Source of the DNA: Acanthacorydalis orientalis
Taxonomy: Eukaryota; Arthropoda; Insecta; Megaloptera; Corydalidae
Reading direction: 5' to 3'
DNA: 64,000 nt
NCBI GenBank assembly: GCA_034766995.1
Contig: CM068315.1
Location: forward strand, 20,198,344 to 20,262,343
Below the pieces are notes generated by a model that saw only the letters and a program-made list of their open reading frames with translations, made no database searches and was not told the DNA's origin. This document shows, one piece after another, positions 48,148 through 58,959 of the stretch. The first letter of the stretch is position 1. Each line of letters starts with the position of its first letter. The position numbers were made by a program, and so were the translations under genes.

Positions 48148-48502
48148 TTAGGTTTGCGAGGTAATTCTCAATGAGTATACACAATTTATTGAATATTTTG
48201 ATTTATTATTAGAAGTTTTCACTGATTCATATTCCAGAAGAGACAACTGGTTTATGATAACTAGAGTACGAAATGAATGTTTTGATTGTAATTTATCTAA
48301 ATATCTAACAAATAGCGTCAATTGTACTTCCCGATTTAGTGCTGGATACATTGCGATCGTTATTCATTGGAAAATTAAATTCATGATCTAAAAAATCAAT
48401 CAAAAAATGTGCCTCCTCTGAAGCTAAATTTACATTAAAATCGACACTCGAAATGATACGACTGAGAGAGTTCTTTATCAACAAATTTATTATGAGAGAC
48501 AT
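48148..48502 (-). pseudogene. Remnant of a DFNVNLA-type endonuclease/phosphatase-like domain
   Basis: Two overlapping minus-strand frames: SSVDFNVNLASEEAHFLIDF, LDHEFNFPMNNDRNVSSTKS, GSTIDAIC, and then FVRYLDKLQSKHS. The chain DFNVN...FL...F...NN.....ST..G.TIDA.F.RYLD recurs at 54063-54290. Such segments accompany PIF1/Helitron-type elements in arthropods and look like the exonuclease-endonuclease-phosphatase fold (GDFN). Broken by one frameshift. Confidence 0.45.
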
Positions 48503-48563
48503 TATTACAGCACAAGATTAAAGATTTATAAATGAACTGCATTATTTTAGATATAACTTCATT

Positions 48564-48618
<55 letters not shown>

Positions 48619-48768
48619 TAATCGAGTTATAACTAAAATAACGCAGTTAATTTATTAATCTTTAATCTTGTGCGGTAATAATGTCTCTGATAATGAATTT
48701 GTTGATAAAGAGTTCTATCAATTGCCTATCATTTTGAGTGATGATTTTAATGTAAATTTAGCTGCCTG
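48419..48768. repeat. Long palindrome with (TA)n core
   Basis: Arms of about 150 bp: 48419-48568 and the inverted 48617-48768. Matching blocks include GCTAAATTTACATTAAAATC, CTTTATCAACAAATT, GAGACATTATTAC, GCACAAGATTAAAGATT and AACTGC..TATTTTAG. The core is the TA array 48569-48616. Both arms carry the DFNVNLA reading, on opposite strands, so the palindrome arose by inverted duplication of the endonuclease remnant. Confidence 0.75.
48569..48616. repeat. (TA)n microsatellite at palindrome centre
   Basis: 48-bp AT array between the two arms. Confidence 0.93.
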
Positions 48769-49149
48769 TAACGATCTCTGCAGCGATGCCTTCCCAGCAT
48801 CTTACTCTAACAGAAAGGCACAGAGGAGTGGGGGTTCAGCGTTTCGTTATCTGTTTAGCCGCATGAATCCAATTCGCTTTACTGTGCGTAAAGAAGTTTC
48901 ACTTTAAAAACAATACAAATATATAAGTGAAATTAAAATGTAATCATGAACACCTAAAAACGAACTGAAATGAAATGTTATGATTATCTTCTCAAGCCGT
49001 AAGTGCAGCTATTTACGATTAGGTTTTGATAACGATACTGTTTCAGAATGGGTGTGTGTCATGTTACAAATTGCAAACATGCAATGTCGGGGGTTTAGCG
49101 GGAGTTTCAAAACATGATAAAAATGTAATGCCGGGTGTTTAAGTGTTAA

Positions 49150-49995
49150 TATATACACACTCAATACTATTGTATTTAATGCAAAGGTGAATCCAAAATT
49201 AGTTTTTTTTTTATATACAAACATCAAGGTTTGTTATTTGGGATTTAAGAGTGCGTCGGCAACTAAGGTCATTAGCGCCCGAGAAGCATCAACTTAAGTC
49301 AATGAATGTCGTCTTTCATTCTTTTGATAAATTTTGAGTTTCTAGTTTTTCAGTATAAGGGTATTTTTGGTACACGTGGAGTCAAAGCGAACAAATACAC
49401 ATGCGAAAATATCCTCCTAAAATGTTATCTGTATCACATGTTGAGCTCAAATATGTATTAAATAAATTTTATCTCACATTATTACACTTTTTTAAAATTA
49501 TTACTACCAAAGTTGGTACTATTGAGCATTTTCATTATTATACGAACCTACAAAATTTAATTTTTTGTTGAGCATTTTGAAAATATTAAGCTAAGTTTGA
49601 TATTTTCGAACAAGTTGACCAGTACAGTATTTAATACATATTTACAAGCAAATCGTACTGTTTCCTATAGAATTTTTAAAGTGAATGACGGCCATCTTAA
49701 CTATCAACATTTCATTTTTATAATTACTGAGATTAGCGTCTTTTCGATTTGCATCGGAGCAAAATTTAAGACTGTAACCCGATTTATGTTATTTTTTCTC
49801 GATGTACGTTTATTAAAAAAAATTACATTTTGAGATTCCCAGAATTTTAAATCACTGACAGAGAAACTATTTTTTTGGCGTTTTCGTTTTAAAAATTTTA
49901 ATCCAGTTATCAGTAATAGAGCTATGTAAATAAATAAATAATTTAAAATTATTTCCTGTATGTACTAATTTAGAGAAAATATAATTTAGTGACAG
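49150..49995. other. Intergenic, no feature seen
   Basis: AT-rich, with unassigned short ORFs only. Confidence 0.35.
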
Positions 49996-50330
49996 ATGAG
50001 TGAAAAGCGGAAGAATAAAAACATTGGCGGTTCTCGTATAAAAAAACAGAAGCATGTCACATCATTGAAAAGGAAAATTAATGTTACTCGACGTTTGAAA
50101 AGTGAGAAAAGACATTTAATATTGCTAGCTCAATGGAACTACCAGTAACAACGGCAAGAACAATTTAAAAAAAAATCAGAAAAAATACATGCAAGTGCTT
50201 CTCAAGAATGGTAAAATCCGTTGGAGTTGGACAACAAAGTCCAGGTCAATGTTATTAGAGAAAATGGAAAATGCGTAAGGTGCATGGATAAGTGACTTAA
50301 ATGAAAAAAAAAAATAGTTTAAACCACATT
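49996..50330 (+). pseudogene. pogo/Tigger-type N-terminal (HTH) fragment
   Basis: The plus strand reads MSEKRKNKNIGGSRIKKQKH, LKRKINVTRRLKSEKRHLIL and LAQWNY, then after shifts FKKKSEKIHASASQEW, and in another frame MENA*GAWISDLNEKK. The pattern (basic start, then KKKSEKI, then ME.A...WI.D.N) recalls the HTH_CENPB region of Tigger transposases. No catalytic part follows; the TTAA MITE begins at 50364. Confidence 0.4.
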
Positions 50331-50363
50331 TATTATCCAGAAAAAAGCAATCAGTTTATTTAA

Positions 50364-51211
50364 GGGCGTGTATACCGTTGAGCGGAGAAAAAAAGCGATT
50401 TCTCAAAAATCACATATTCGGGTAGTAATATCCCTCGAAAATATTTTCACAAAATTTTATTGAGAAATTCGTTAAATTTCCAGAGCTGCGCCAAACATGT
50501 GCTGGTGGTCGGACCTCCTATCGCGCAGCGTCTGGCACAGTCTACGTATAAATATGCTATCAAGCACTTCCACGGTTTGTTCTTGAAGCGATAAAACCCA
50601 TTTACGAAGATTTGAGTTCGGAGAGTCTACTGGAGCGTTGCGTGGGAGGATTCGCACAAAATAATTTTAAACGCGTTTTTCTCGAAACTAAGTTTTAGAA
50701 ATCGGTACCAGACATATCTCATCAAATACTTGACCGATTTGCATGAAATTTTGCACAAATATTTTTTAGATTATCTAGTTTTTGATGTACATTCTTTTCG
50801 ATATTTGTATTATTCGATTTGTTATTAACAAAACAGATGTCCATTCGAAATTTCATGTTTTTTTTTTCAAACAGCTGCCATTTCCGAAAAAAATAATTGT
50901 TTAAACAAAAGGATACGCCATTAATTACCTTAGTCTATCTACTTTAATTTGCAATTAAAAAATTTTGATTCACATTACTTCTCCCGGAAATACACCTGGT
51001 ACCGTGGAACGCTGCATCGATTACGTCACCTAAATAATAGGTTACGATTAGCGCGTGGTGCAAAATATTGACTTGAAAAAAATGTTAAAATAATCTACAC
51101 TGTATGCCCTTTAAAATGTATATTTTAGTTTCGCAACAAACCATTATTTTCCATTTGAAAAAAATTCATGAAGATAGGCTATTTTTGAGGTCTCAAAAGG
51201 TATATATGCCC
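50364..51211. mobile_element. TTAA-bounded MITE, about 850 bp
   Basis: TTAA at 50360-50363 and 51212-51215. Ends GGGCGTGTATACCGTTGAG and (minus) GGGCATATATACCTTTTGAG. The interior shares TTTAAACGCGTTT, CTCGAAACTA and TACTTGACCGATTTG with the element at 54347. No transposase; the small ORF 50472-50657 is unrecognised. Confidence 0.65.
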
Positions 51212-51215
51212 TTAA

Positions 51216-52336
51216 CGACCTTAAGGAAATGGTGGATGAAAACAATAAGAACTTTAGTTTCAATGCTAGTTTTGAATGGCCAGACAGATTTAAAAAGAGA
51301 GTACAACTTCACAATGAAAAAGTACATAAAAATAAATGTTAAAAATATATAACTAAAAACAGAGTTTATTTTCTTAACTATTTTCATATTTCGATTTTAT
51401 AGCTTTTATTCTTGTGCTATTTGATATACGTTTTTTTGTTTTGCGTCACCACTTTTTGGAACGCTTCTCGACGTATATCGAAGGATTACTGTAATACTTC
51501 TACCTCTTCTTATAAATAAAACACGCACACGAATACGTAGAGAAATTAGAAATCCAACAGTCTATATTACGATCACGTTACGCAGTTTTACATTTTTTAA
51601 CAATTTTGATTTTATATGCGATTATTATATGTTCACTACGTATATTCACAGTTTCTTTACAGGTTAGACAAGTATTAAACTACGAATACGAATTTGTTAC
51701 GAATCCGAAACTATTGTTTACCGTTTAATAAAAATAATAATAAGCGGTTTTAAAAAAATCGTAAGTTTTTATCACATTGTTGCCGTATTGAAAACATTCT
51801 TATTGCACGAACACTGAAAGTTTTAAGCGACGAATATGCAAACTCAATTCATAGAAACAAAATTTATAATCGCGATGCTGTATGAAAATCAAAATCCGAG
51901 ACCGAACGTGAAAATGGCCATTTTATGCGAATAAGAAATCAAATACACAAACACAAACGTTCACTAAAAGCCGTTCGCGCCGTTCGATGTTTTAACTGAA
52001 ATTTGATTAGAAACGAACGTTTTGTAAACATGTGTCGTGCAGAACGCTCGGAAATTAATATGATATGCAATTCAAATCGGAGCCAATAGACGATTCCATA
52101 TGCTTGTGTTTGTGTTTGACCGACGACTGTCACGTTTTGATTGTATTTAGATACTTTTCAGTTGGACGTAGAGAGTAAATAGCGGCCTTGGTTTTAAGTT
52201 ATTGAATTAAAAAAACATCCACGTTCCATTGGTAAATTATACAGAGGGTCTAGAAATAAAAGAACATACTATGTGATAAATATAAGCGCCAAATGGAATA
52301 ATTTAATTTTATCGCTTGTGGATTGTATGTCTCATT
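51216..52336. other. Intergenic, no gene seen
   Basis: The part 51500-52160 is less AT-rich, with short ORFs only. No repeat ends were found. Confidence 0.35.
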
Positions 52337-52344
52337 GATTAGAT

Positions 52345-52715
52345 CGGTGGTCTTCAAACTTTACCTACTCACAGAACCCTTAAGATTATTTTTTTTGCGG
52401 AACCCCTAACATTCCTGGAAAACTCAAGATGCGTACTCGACAAGTTTTGAAAATCAGCTATCTTACGTGACCAAATTTTATTATTTACATTTGATTGACA
52501 GGAGTCAGATGTGTACTCCTAAATACAGTTTTACTACATAATAATAGGAATTTATAGAAATAAAAGAAATTATTATAAATTAACTATTTTGAATTTTTAG
52601 CTTTTCGGAGTTTTCTTTTCGAAAATTCTTTCGAATTTTGATATTCACTCGCGGAATCCCTGAAGAGGTTAAGCGGAACCCCAGGATTCCGCGGAACACA
52701 GTTCGAAGAACACTG
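52345..52715 (+). mobile_element. hAT-type MITE with 8-bp target duplication
   Basis: 371 bp. Ends CGGTGGTCTTCAAACTTTAC and (minus) CAGTGTTCTTCGAACTGTGT. Flanking 8-mers GATTAGAT (52337-52344) and GACTAGAT (52716-52723) differ in one base. The interior has GCGGAACCCC and, inverted, GGAATCC / GGTTAAGCGGAACCCC repeats. A truncated relative is at 23015. No ORF. Confidence 0.8.
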
Positions 52716-52723
52716 GACTAGAT

Positions 52724-53154
52724 TATTGGAAAGTGTGGTTTATTAATACTTTGCTGGATTCAGTTATATTTTCTAAATTTAAATTATCTACATAAAACAA
52801 CTGGTTTTTCATATAATCAGAAGTGAGTGTGCTCAATTTTGCTGACTGTGCTTTATTTTAAACATTTATTAGCAGGACTAGAAATACTAGATTGATCACC
52901 AGAAAGATTCAATGTTGACAAAGTTATAGGAGAGGAGAAACGGGACTATATTAATTTAACCCTTTTTTTGGGTTTCAACTTTTTTTGTATAGAAATATCC
53001 TTTTTTATTTTTTCTTTCTTAATTTATTTTTATGGTTAGAAAAATGAATAATAACATAAAATCATACTTTATTCTTTCAATTAAAAATTGTAAAACTTTT
53101 ATTGTTCCGGATACATTTTACACTTTAAAAAGATCAAAGTTTTCTTGAATGAAT
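52724..53154. other. Intergenic, no feature seen
   Basis: AT-rich, no ORF. Confidence 0.35.
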
Positions 53155-53310
53155 ATTTGTATTTCACAAATTTATTCTTATTTCATCCCATAAACCACAT
53201 CAACTTTTTCGATCATAAATATTTAATAAAGTATATTATTGATTATTTTTGATTGCCGCTTATGTGCATTTTGATGGCAACGCCACCATCCTCAGAGCGG
53301 CAAGTTACTG
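53155..53310. repeat. Foldback repeat family, left arm only
   Basis: TTCATCCCATAAACCACATC, GATCATAAATATTTAATAAA, GATTGCCGCTTATGTGCA, TTTGATGGCAACGCCACCAT, and CTCAGAGCGGCAAGTTACTG. Less drifted than several others, though no right arm follows. Confidence 0.6.
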
Positions 53311-54062
53311 AAAAATCTGATTTCTGATCAGATTTCTCGGACTGCAGTATCTTTAGCATAGTTTCGTGACAGTATAAAAACATGTGCTCGAACTATTACA
53401 CATAATAATATTTGTCTTTTTTAAATACTGCGTTTGTTTTCTGTTGTAACAAGCACTGGTATTTCCTTAGTATTCGCATTTTTTTTGATTATTTCAGTCA
53501 AAAGCACGGCAATGCAATGTAATTCGTAATTAATCGTTTGTTCAGTTTATCAACGATCTTCTCTATGTTACTAAAAAAATATAATACTCTTCGCGGATAA
53601 CTGTGTACTATACAATTATATTTTGTCGAGTTCAATACTCAATAACTCTAAAAAGACAAACAGTAAGCAGACAGTTCTTTTAATTTTCCGTATTAGGTTG
53701 AGTCATGCGTTCGTATACTTTTTTTTACGAACTATGATTTGAAACACATACTTTAGAAAAAAGGGGTGCGTGTAACATAGTACACGCGCCAGAAGTGAAA
53801 CTTCTTTGTCGTCAGTTGAAATGTAAAGAGTTTTAAGAGCATAGTATCGTGTACTATAAATGAATGGTTTCGTGTTTGTTTATTGTTATGCTACGAATCA
53901 GTATAAGATAGAGGGCAAAAATTGGAATTTAGTATAAGAGGAAGACGGTATATATAAAACAATAAGAACTGAATTAGAAAAGAACATTTGTTTTATTATT
54001 TTTCATCAACTTCCATGATTTCTTCTAGTGGGGATTCAATTGTTACAATTAATACTATGGGT
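53311..54062. other. Intergenic, no gene seen
   Basis: AT-rich with an unassigned, more complex stretch at about 53690-53900 (GGTGCGTGTAACATAGTACA). Confidence 0.35.
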
Positions 54063-54290
54063 TTATGATAACTGAAATATGATATGTATGTTTTGAAAAT
54101 ATCGCGAAAAGACAGCATCTATAGTAGTAACCAATTTTGTCGTTGCAATTATGGGATCAGTATTTATACTTAAATTAAGTTTTTCAGGTAGAAAAATAAC
54201 AAGTGATGCTGAATCTTTTGATGCGAAATTGACATTAAAATCCCCACTGAGAATCATTGGTGGTTTATCCTCTCCCCTGCCAAGGAACAC
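54063..54290 (-). pseudogene. Second DFNVNFA-type endonuclease-like fragment
   Basis: 75 codons on minus: MFLGRGEDKPPMILSGDFNV, NFASKDSASLVIFLPEKLNL, SINTDPIIATTKLVTTIDAV, FSRYF. The GDFN motif and TTIDAVF.RY order agree with the piece at 48148-48502 and with the endonuclease-like regions attached to PIF1/Helitron-type proteins in arthropods. Nothing of a helicase is seen near it. Confidence 0.5.
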
Positions 54291-54346
54291 TGCACTACTG
54301 TGCGATGAGTTATTTTTATATGAACAAAAATTAATTTCCCTGTTAA

Positions 54347-55051
54347 GGGGACCCGGTGGTCTAGAATTTTCGAAAAATCGATTTTTTTTTCGAAAGTATA
54401 GTATCTTAAAAATATACTGTTAAAATTTGATGACGAAATTCAGAGTATTTCAGGATCTACAGCCCATTAGAAGGTCAGAACTACTTGGTCAGAATATACT
54501 TGCTTGAAACTTTAAACGCGTTTATCTCGAAACTACTTTTTTTCGTCTTGCGGGGGCCAGAAAAAAAAACTACTTGACCGATTTGTCTGAAATTTTAATA
54601 TGTTATTCTGAATAGTTCTAGCTCTCGCTAGAATGAAAACTAATAGTTTCCGTAAAATATTTATATTTTTTTTATTAACAAAACATTCAAAAATACTGGT
54701 CGTTTTCAAACTTGTACTTTTGACTACGCGCCATTTTGTCAATTTTTTTTTTATTCTATTTCCTGCGATAGCTATACTTATACTAATTAAAAATTCGTCA
54801 ATTGTTTTATTTCAGATCAGAGGGAGAGATAAATCATCATTCACCACGCAATTCCATTTTTTTAGAGAGGGAGACCAGCATCATTTTTCTAATTTAAAAA
54901 AAAATTTTTTTTGTCTTTATTTTCATTTTTGTGTAGTTTATTAGTAATAAAATAAGTGTAAAAAAATTTGAAAGCATTATTCATTACCCTCATATAGAAA
55001 AATTTTTTTTAAAATAGCTTAAATTTTAGGCCGCTAGACCACCGGGTCCCC
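54347..55051. mobile_element. TTAA-bounded MITE with long matching ends
   Basis: 705 bp between TTAA at 54343-54346 and 55052-55055. The ends GGGGACCCGGTGGTCTAG are perfect inverted copies for 18 bp. The interior holds TTTAAACGCGTTTATCTCG and ACTTGACCGATTTGTCTG, shared with 50364-51211. The ORF 54633-54944 is AT-driven and unlike a transposase. Confidence 0.85.
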
Positions 55052-55055
55052 TTAA

Positions 55056-56274
55056 GAGGTTAACACGTGACATCCATGCTACCTACCATTAGGCTTCGCT
55101 TCCAAATGGAAATACAGTACGAGATTGAGACGACTTGTTATATTCTGATTGAAAATTATCGAGATGTAGTTTTATTAATTGCTATCTTTAAAATATTTTC
55201 TAAATGTTAAACATGACAACACTATAACATTTATGGTTAATAAATTGACAGATTGAAACAAAATGATTTACAACATAATAGAATAAAGAACGAAGTGAAC
55301 GAAACAGTGCGTTTTATATTTAATAGAAAACTAATATTTTTTTATCATTTACCCTTAATGTTGCCGCATTTTCATAACTTGGTAATTTAAAAACTAGGCT
55401 GCTCTCAGCAGACACAGTAAACTATATTTATTTCAATGATTTATCAATAAATTTAAATAGTATTTTTTAAGTAAAACTTTTATAGCCGCGATAGCGTAAA
55501 TTTGCTGGGGTCAGACGAAAAGTGCAACTTTTCTCCCAGAAAGAAGCACAGAATGGAGTTAGCGGAGAACGTTCCGATTATATCGCGTATACGCCATACG
55601 CTTGCGCAGTGCGTACTATCCGTATATATAGTGTCCGTATGTGTAGGCTGAGCGATTTTGCAGTGTACTAAGTTTACAATGATTTATAAAGTTTTAGTTA
55701 TCATAGCAAATAATTTTATTTTTAGAATAGAATCGATTGAGATTGATTGATAAAGATTAAAATATTTAATTACCGTCTCTAATATTTAATCCTAATATCC
55801 TAAACCTTATTTACATTAAGAAAAAATAACGGTTTTGATATCTGAAAAATGATAGAAGTTTCACTTCCAATTTGTAAGTTCACGCAGTTTTTTTTGATAT
55901 ATGTATGAAGTTGCTAGACAAAACGAAATTGTCCATTGAAATGCTTTATTAAAAAAATATCGTAAAAATTCAGGGTGAAATTTTATTCTTTATTCATTTG
56001 TAGTGATTTCATTTTAGAAGTCGCCTTAAGTAATATCTGGGCACTTTCCCACATGATGTTTTTCATATAAAATATTAAACTGAAGAAGACTGAAGCATAT
56101 GACGTGACGACAATCGGCCTCGTACATAAAACATTTATAGAGGATTACAATTAAATAGGTTTCTCATTCCGTCATTCACTAAAAATCAATCTTTGAAGGG
56201 TTTCTTTAAGTTTATAGCGAGACGTAGTTTACACGAGACAATAATGATATTACGTTAATTGCATAGTGAACTAA
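55056..56274. other. Intergenic; one GC-richer stretch
   Basis: 55490-55680 is unusually GC-rich for this window (CGCATACGCCATACGC-like, CTTGCGCAGTGCGTAC) and could be a promoter, first exon or unrelated repeat; no ORF supports a gene. The rest is AT-rich. Confidence 0.3.
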
Positions 56275-56327
56275 ACATACGTACCTAAGTACGTACATAC
56301 GTGCATACGCGTACATACGTGCGTACG

Positions 56328-56382
<55 letters not shown>
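56275..56382. repeat. (ACGTAC)n-like tract followed by (TA)n
   Basis: ACGTACATACGTGCATACGC-type units to 56330, then TA to about 56381. Confidence 0.9.
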
Positions 56383-56385
<3 letters not shown>

Positions 56386-56769
56386 AGTGCGTGTGTGTTA
56401 TACAATTATAAATAAGAGCAATAGTTTTAATTTATAATTAAATTATTAGTCCACTTAAGAGAAGTGAGCTGTTTGTTGATAAAATGATTTTGTGTTGTAT
56501 ATTACTTTAAATTGTGATTTATTCTACACTATAGTTGAACGAACATAATTTTGTAAACTGAATTTGGTAATATGTAAACATATCCCTAAAAAAGAAGAAT
56601 TGTTATTTCAAAAACTCGATCTTTAACATTTTTTCATTATCTTCATTCATTGTCCGTCCGGATTTTGACAATTGATATTCTTTAAACTATTGGAAGTGAT
56701 TTGCACAAACAACTTCATTCGTAACACACAAGGACGAGTTAAATGACAAGTTTAATTATTCTTTTTTCA

Positions 56770-57240
56770 TCGTATATTGCAAGGAGGTGTCATAATTGTA
56801 CTATTTCCAGCATAGTCTCCATTGCATTCAATGTAAGTCATCCAATACTTAATTAATACCTAGATTCCTCTAGAAAAAAAATATTTTGATCGCGTGCGCA
56901 GTCAATCATGTACTACCTGCTGTATTTTTTCATTCAATCCGAAAGACTGTCAGCTCATTGTCTCTAAGTAATCTAAACAGGTCTAGTAAGTATGGCGGAT
57001 GAAGAAGCCATTCGAAGTACAGTTCCTCGATAGCCGCCACCGTTGCACCGGTAGGTATAGGACAAAATATTGTGTTGCAACAAGATGCCAGTACACAGAA
57101 GTCCTTGTCGTTTAGACTTAATTGTTGATCAGAGATGAATCCTAGGGAAATCTGAATAAGTGTCACTGGTGACGGTGTCGCCTCCTGAATATGTGAAACT
57201 CTAAAATTGGGCTTCATTCTTTCTAGAAGAGTCAACATTA
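56770..57240 (-). pseudogene. Degenerate mariner-like fragment
   Basis: The minus strand holds EELYFEWLLHPPYLLDLFRL, LRDNELTVFRIE, which resembles the WE.LLHPPYSPDLAPSDYHLF...L catalytic region with a deletion across the third Asp. Upstream, in 56930-57238, the frame is open for 102 codons but not otherwise recognisable. Low confidence. Confidence 0.4.
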
Positions 57241-57254
57241 CATTTTTCTACAAA

Positions 57255-58300
57255 TGATCGCGTGCAACCACTGAGGAACTGCACTTCGAGTGTCTTCATC
57301 ATCCGATATATTTGTCAGACCACTCTCTAAGTAATTACCACTTATTTGGACCACTCAAAGAGAAAATGGCGGAAAAGATGGCGAGCCTTTTAGGATTATT
57401 GGCGTACACCTGTCCTTTAACGTGACGCCCAAAAAAGTAGTTCAACGGTGTTAAATCGCAGGATCGCGGTGGTCAATTAATGTATCAATTTTTAGAAATA
57501 ATGCGACTAGGAAATTTTGTCCTCAATACATCAATTGTTTTATCAGCTGTGCAACTTGTTGCATCGTACTGTTGAAACCATGTTCTCCAGATCAATATCA
57601 TCCAATTCTACCCACCAAAAAAGTAATCATTTTTCGGTATCTTTCTCCATTCACAGTTATCTTTTAACCAGCCTGATTCTCACAATAGTAAGGACAAATG
57701 ACTCCAATGGACCAAAGTGCACACTAAACAGTCACTCTTTCTGTATGCAGTCTTCTCAACGATCATCCTCTGATTTTGTTCACCCCAGATTTGTCAGTTT
57801 TGCTTGATAACGCAGTTAGAGAGTTCCAAATGAGCCTCGTCGCTAAATATGACTTCTTCAGAAAAATTGTGTTGTTCTAGTATCTAATTAACAAATATAT
57901 GACGTAGTGAATGATCAGCTGCCTTCAGTTCTTGTGTTAATTGAACCTTATAAGCCTTCAGAAAAGAATTCTTATGCAAAATACACCATGTGATCGTCTG
58001 TGAAAGGCTCAATTGCTGTGAGCGTCGTGGAATTGATATGTCTGGCTCTTCCGATACACTTTTACGAACCAAGTCAATATTTTCTTTAAAACGAGCATTG
58101 CGGACAAGTATTGGTATTTCTTTATCTTTAACCGATCCAATCTCTTCAAATCTACTTACTAATCAAAGAGTTGTTGATTCGGATGAACAAATACATCGAG
58201 AATAAATATCGCCTAATTAACGAAATGTACTTTTTATAGAACGACCATTTTTATAATAAAATTGTATTATTTCAATGCGTTTTGTTGTATACGAAGCCAT
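57255..58300 (-). pseudogene. Mariner-superfamily (IS630-like) transposase, decayed
   Basis: The N-terminus on minus from ATG 58298-58300 reads MASYTTKRIEIIQFYYKNGR, typical of a mariner group abundant in ants and other insects. Near 57415-57480 the C-terminal part reads RPPRSCDLTPLNYFFG and HVKGQVYANNP, matching PPRSCDLTPLDYFLWGYVK of that group, with the catalytic Asp replaced by Asn (PLNYF). Many shifts between. No terminal repeats were located. Confidence 0.65.
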
Positions 58301-58587
58301 AACTAAAAATGACAATGTCAAAACTTACCAAATTTCAAAAAAAAATACAGCTGTCAGTTTGACATCTGTGAAATATAACCTCTTAAAAAATTATGTCCCT
58401 ATTGAAAAATCCTTTATAATACATATTCATGTGTTTTTATTCACATTAAAATAATATCTATTAATTTACATTAATAAATAATCATATTTAAATTTAAAAC
58501 TTTTTATCTCATCAGTCTATAAACAGGATATTTTTACAATCGTACATACTACTTTAATAAGTACTAATATTAGTAAATTTAGCCAAC

Positions 58588-58668
58588 ATGAACGGTCCCA
58601 AACACATTTTTGAATTCAATTTTAGTGAACCAGTTATCAAACATAATAATAATCGAGTTATGTTGAAG
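58588..58668 (+). other. Candidate first coding exon of an unknown gene
   Basis: ATG followed by 27 codons with normal-looking composition (MNGPKHIFEFNFSEPVIKHN and NNRVMLK) ends at a GTATCC donor at 58669. The next exon was not found downstream, where a CT/TA microsatellite and mariner debris follow. It could also be chance. Confidence 0.25.
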
Positions 58669-58675
58669 GTATCCC

Positions 58676-58703
58676 CCTCTCTCCCTCTCTCATCCTCTCT
58701 CTC

Positions 58704-58761
<58 letters not shown>

Positions 58762-58770
58762 CATATGTAT
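58676..58770. repeat. (CT)n then (TA)n microsatellite
   Basis: CTCTCTCCCTCTCTC-type tract, then about 60 bp of TA. Confidence 0.92.
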
Positions 58771-58959
58771 GTAGTGTGTGTGGTTTGTATATTAACATTT
58801 TTGCTCGTATATGGCATATTTTACTAAAATAAGTCTCTTGCGATAGAATAGTCAGTATAGCATGTTCTCGAAATAATTCAACAAAATAGTTCTACGAAAG
58901 TAGTTTGAAGAGTAATATGGTTTGATATTAAAGATAACAGCGTTAATTTCAAACTGTTC

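Larger units (their letters stand above)
47804..49145. mobile_element. piggyBac-like non-autonomous element with TTAA-side ends
   Basis: The left end CACTTAAACATCCGGC (47804-47819, preceded by TTGA) pairs with the right end, which reads CACTTAAACACCCGGC on minus, followed by TTAA at 49146-49149. A sub-terminal copy of the GC-rich motif (AATGTCGGGGGTTTA) lies at 49083-49097. Inside are an acidic mini-ORF, remnants of a DFNVNLA-type endonuclease region, and a large palindrome with a TA core. One side of the target site has drifted (TTGA). Confidence 0.6.

Noticed and set aside
54633..54944. 103-codon ORF in the TTAA MITE
   Set aside because: Phe/Lys-rich, driven by AT composition, no likeness to a transposase.
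55490..55680. GC-richer stretch as a ZNRF first exon
   Set aside because: No MG... start or donor in any minus-strand frame that would join the zinc-finger exon in phase was evident.
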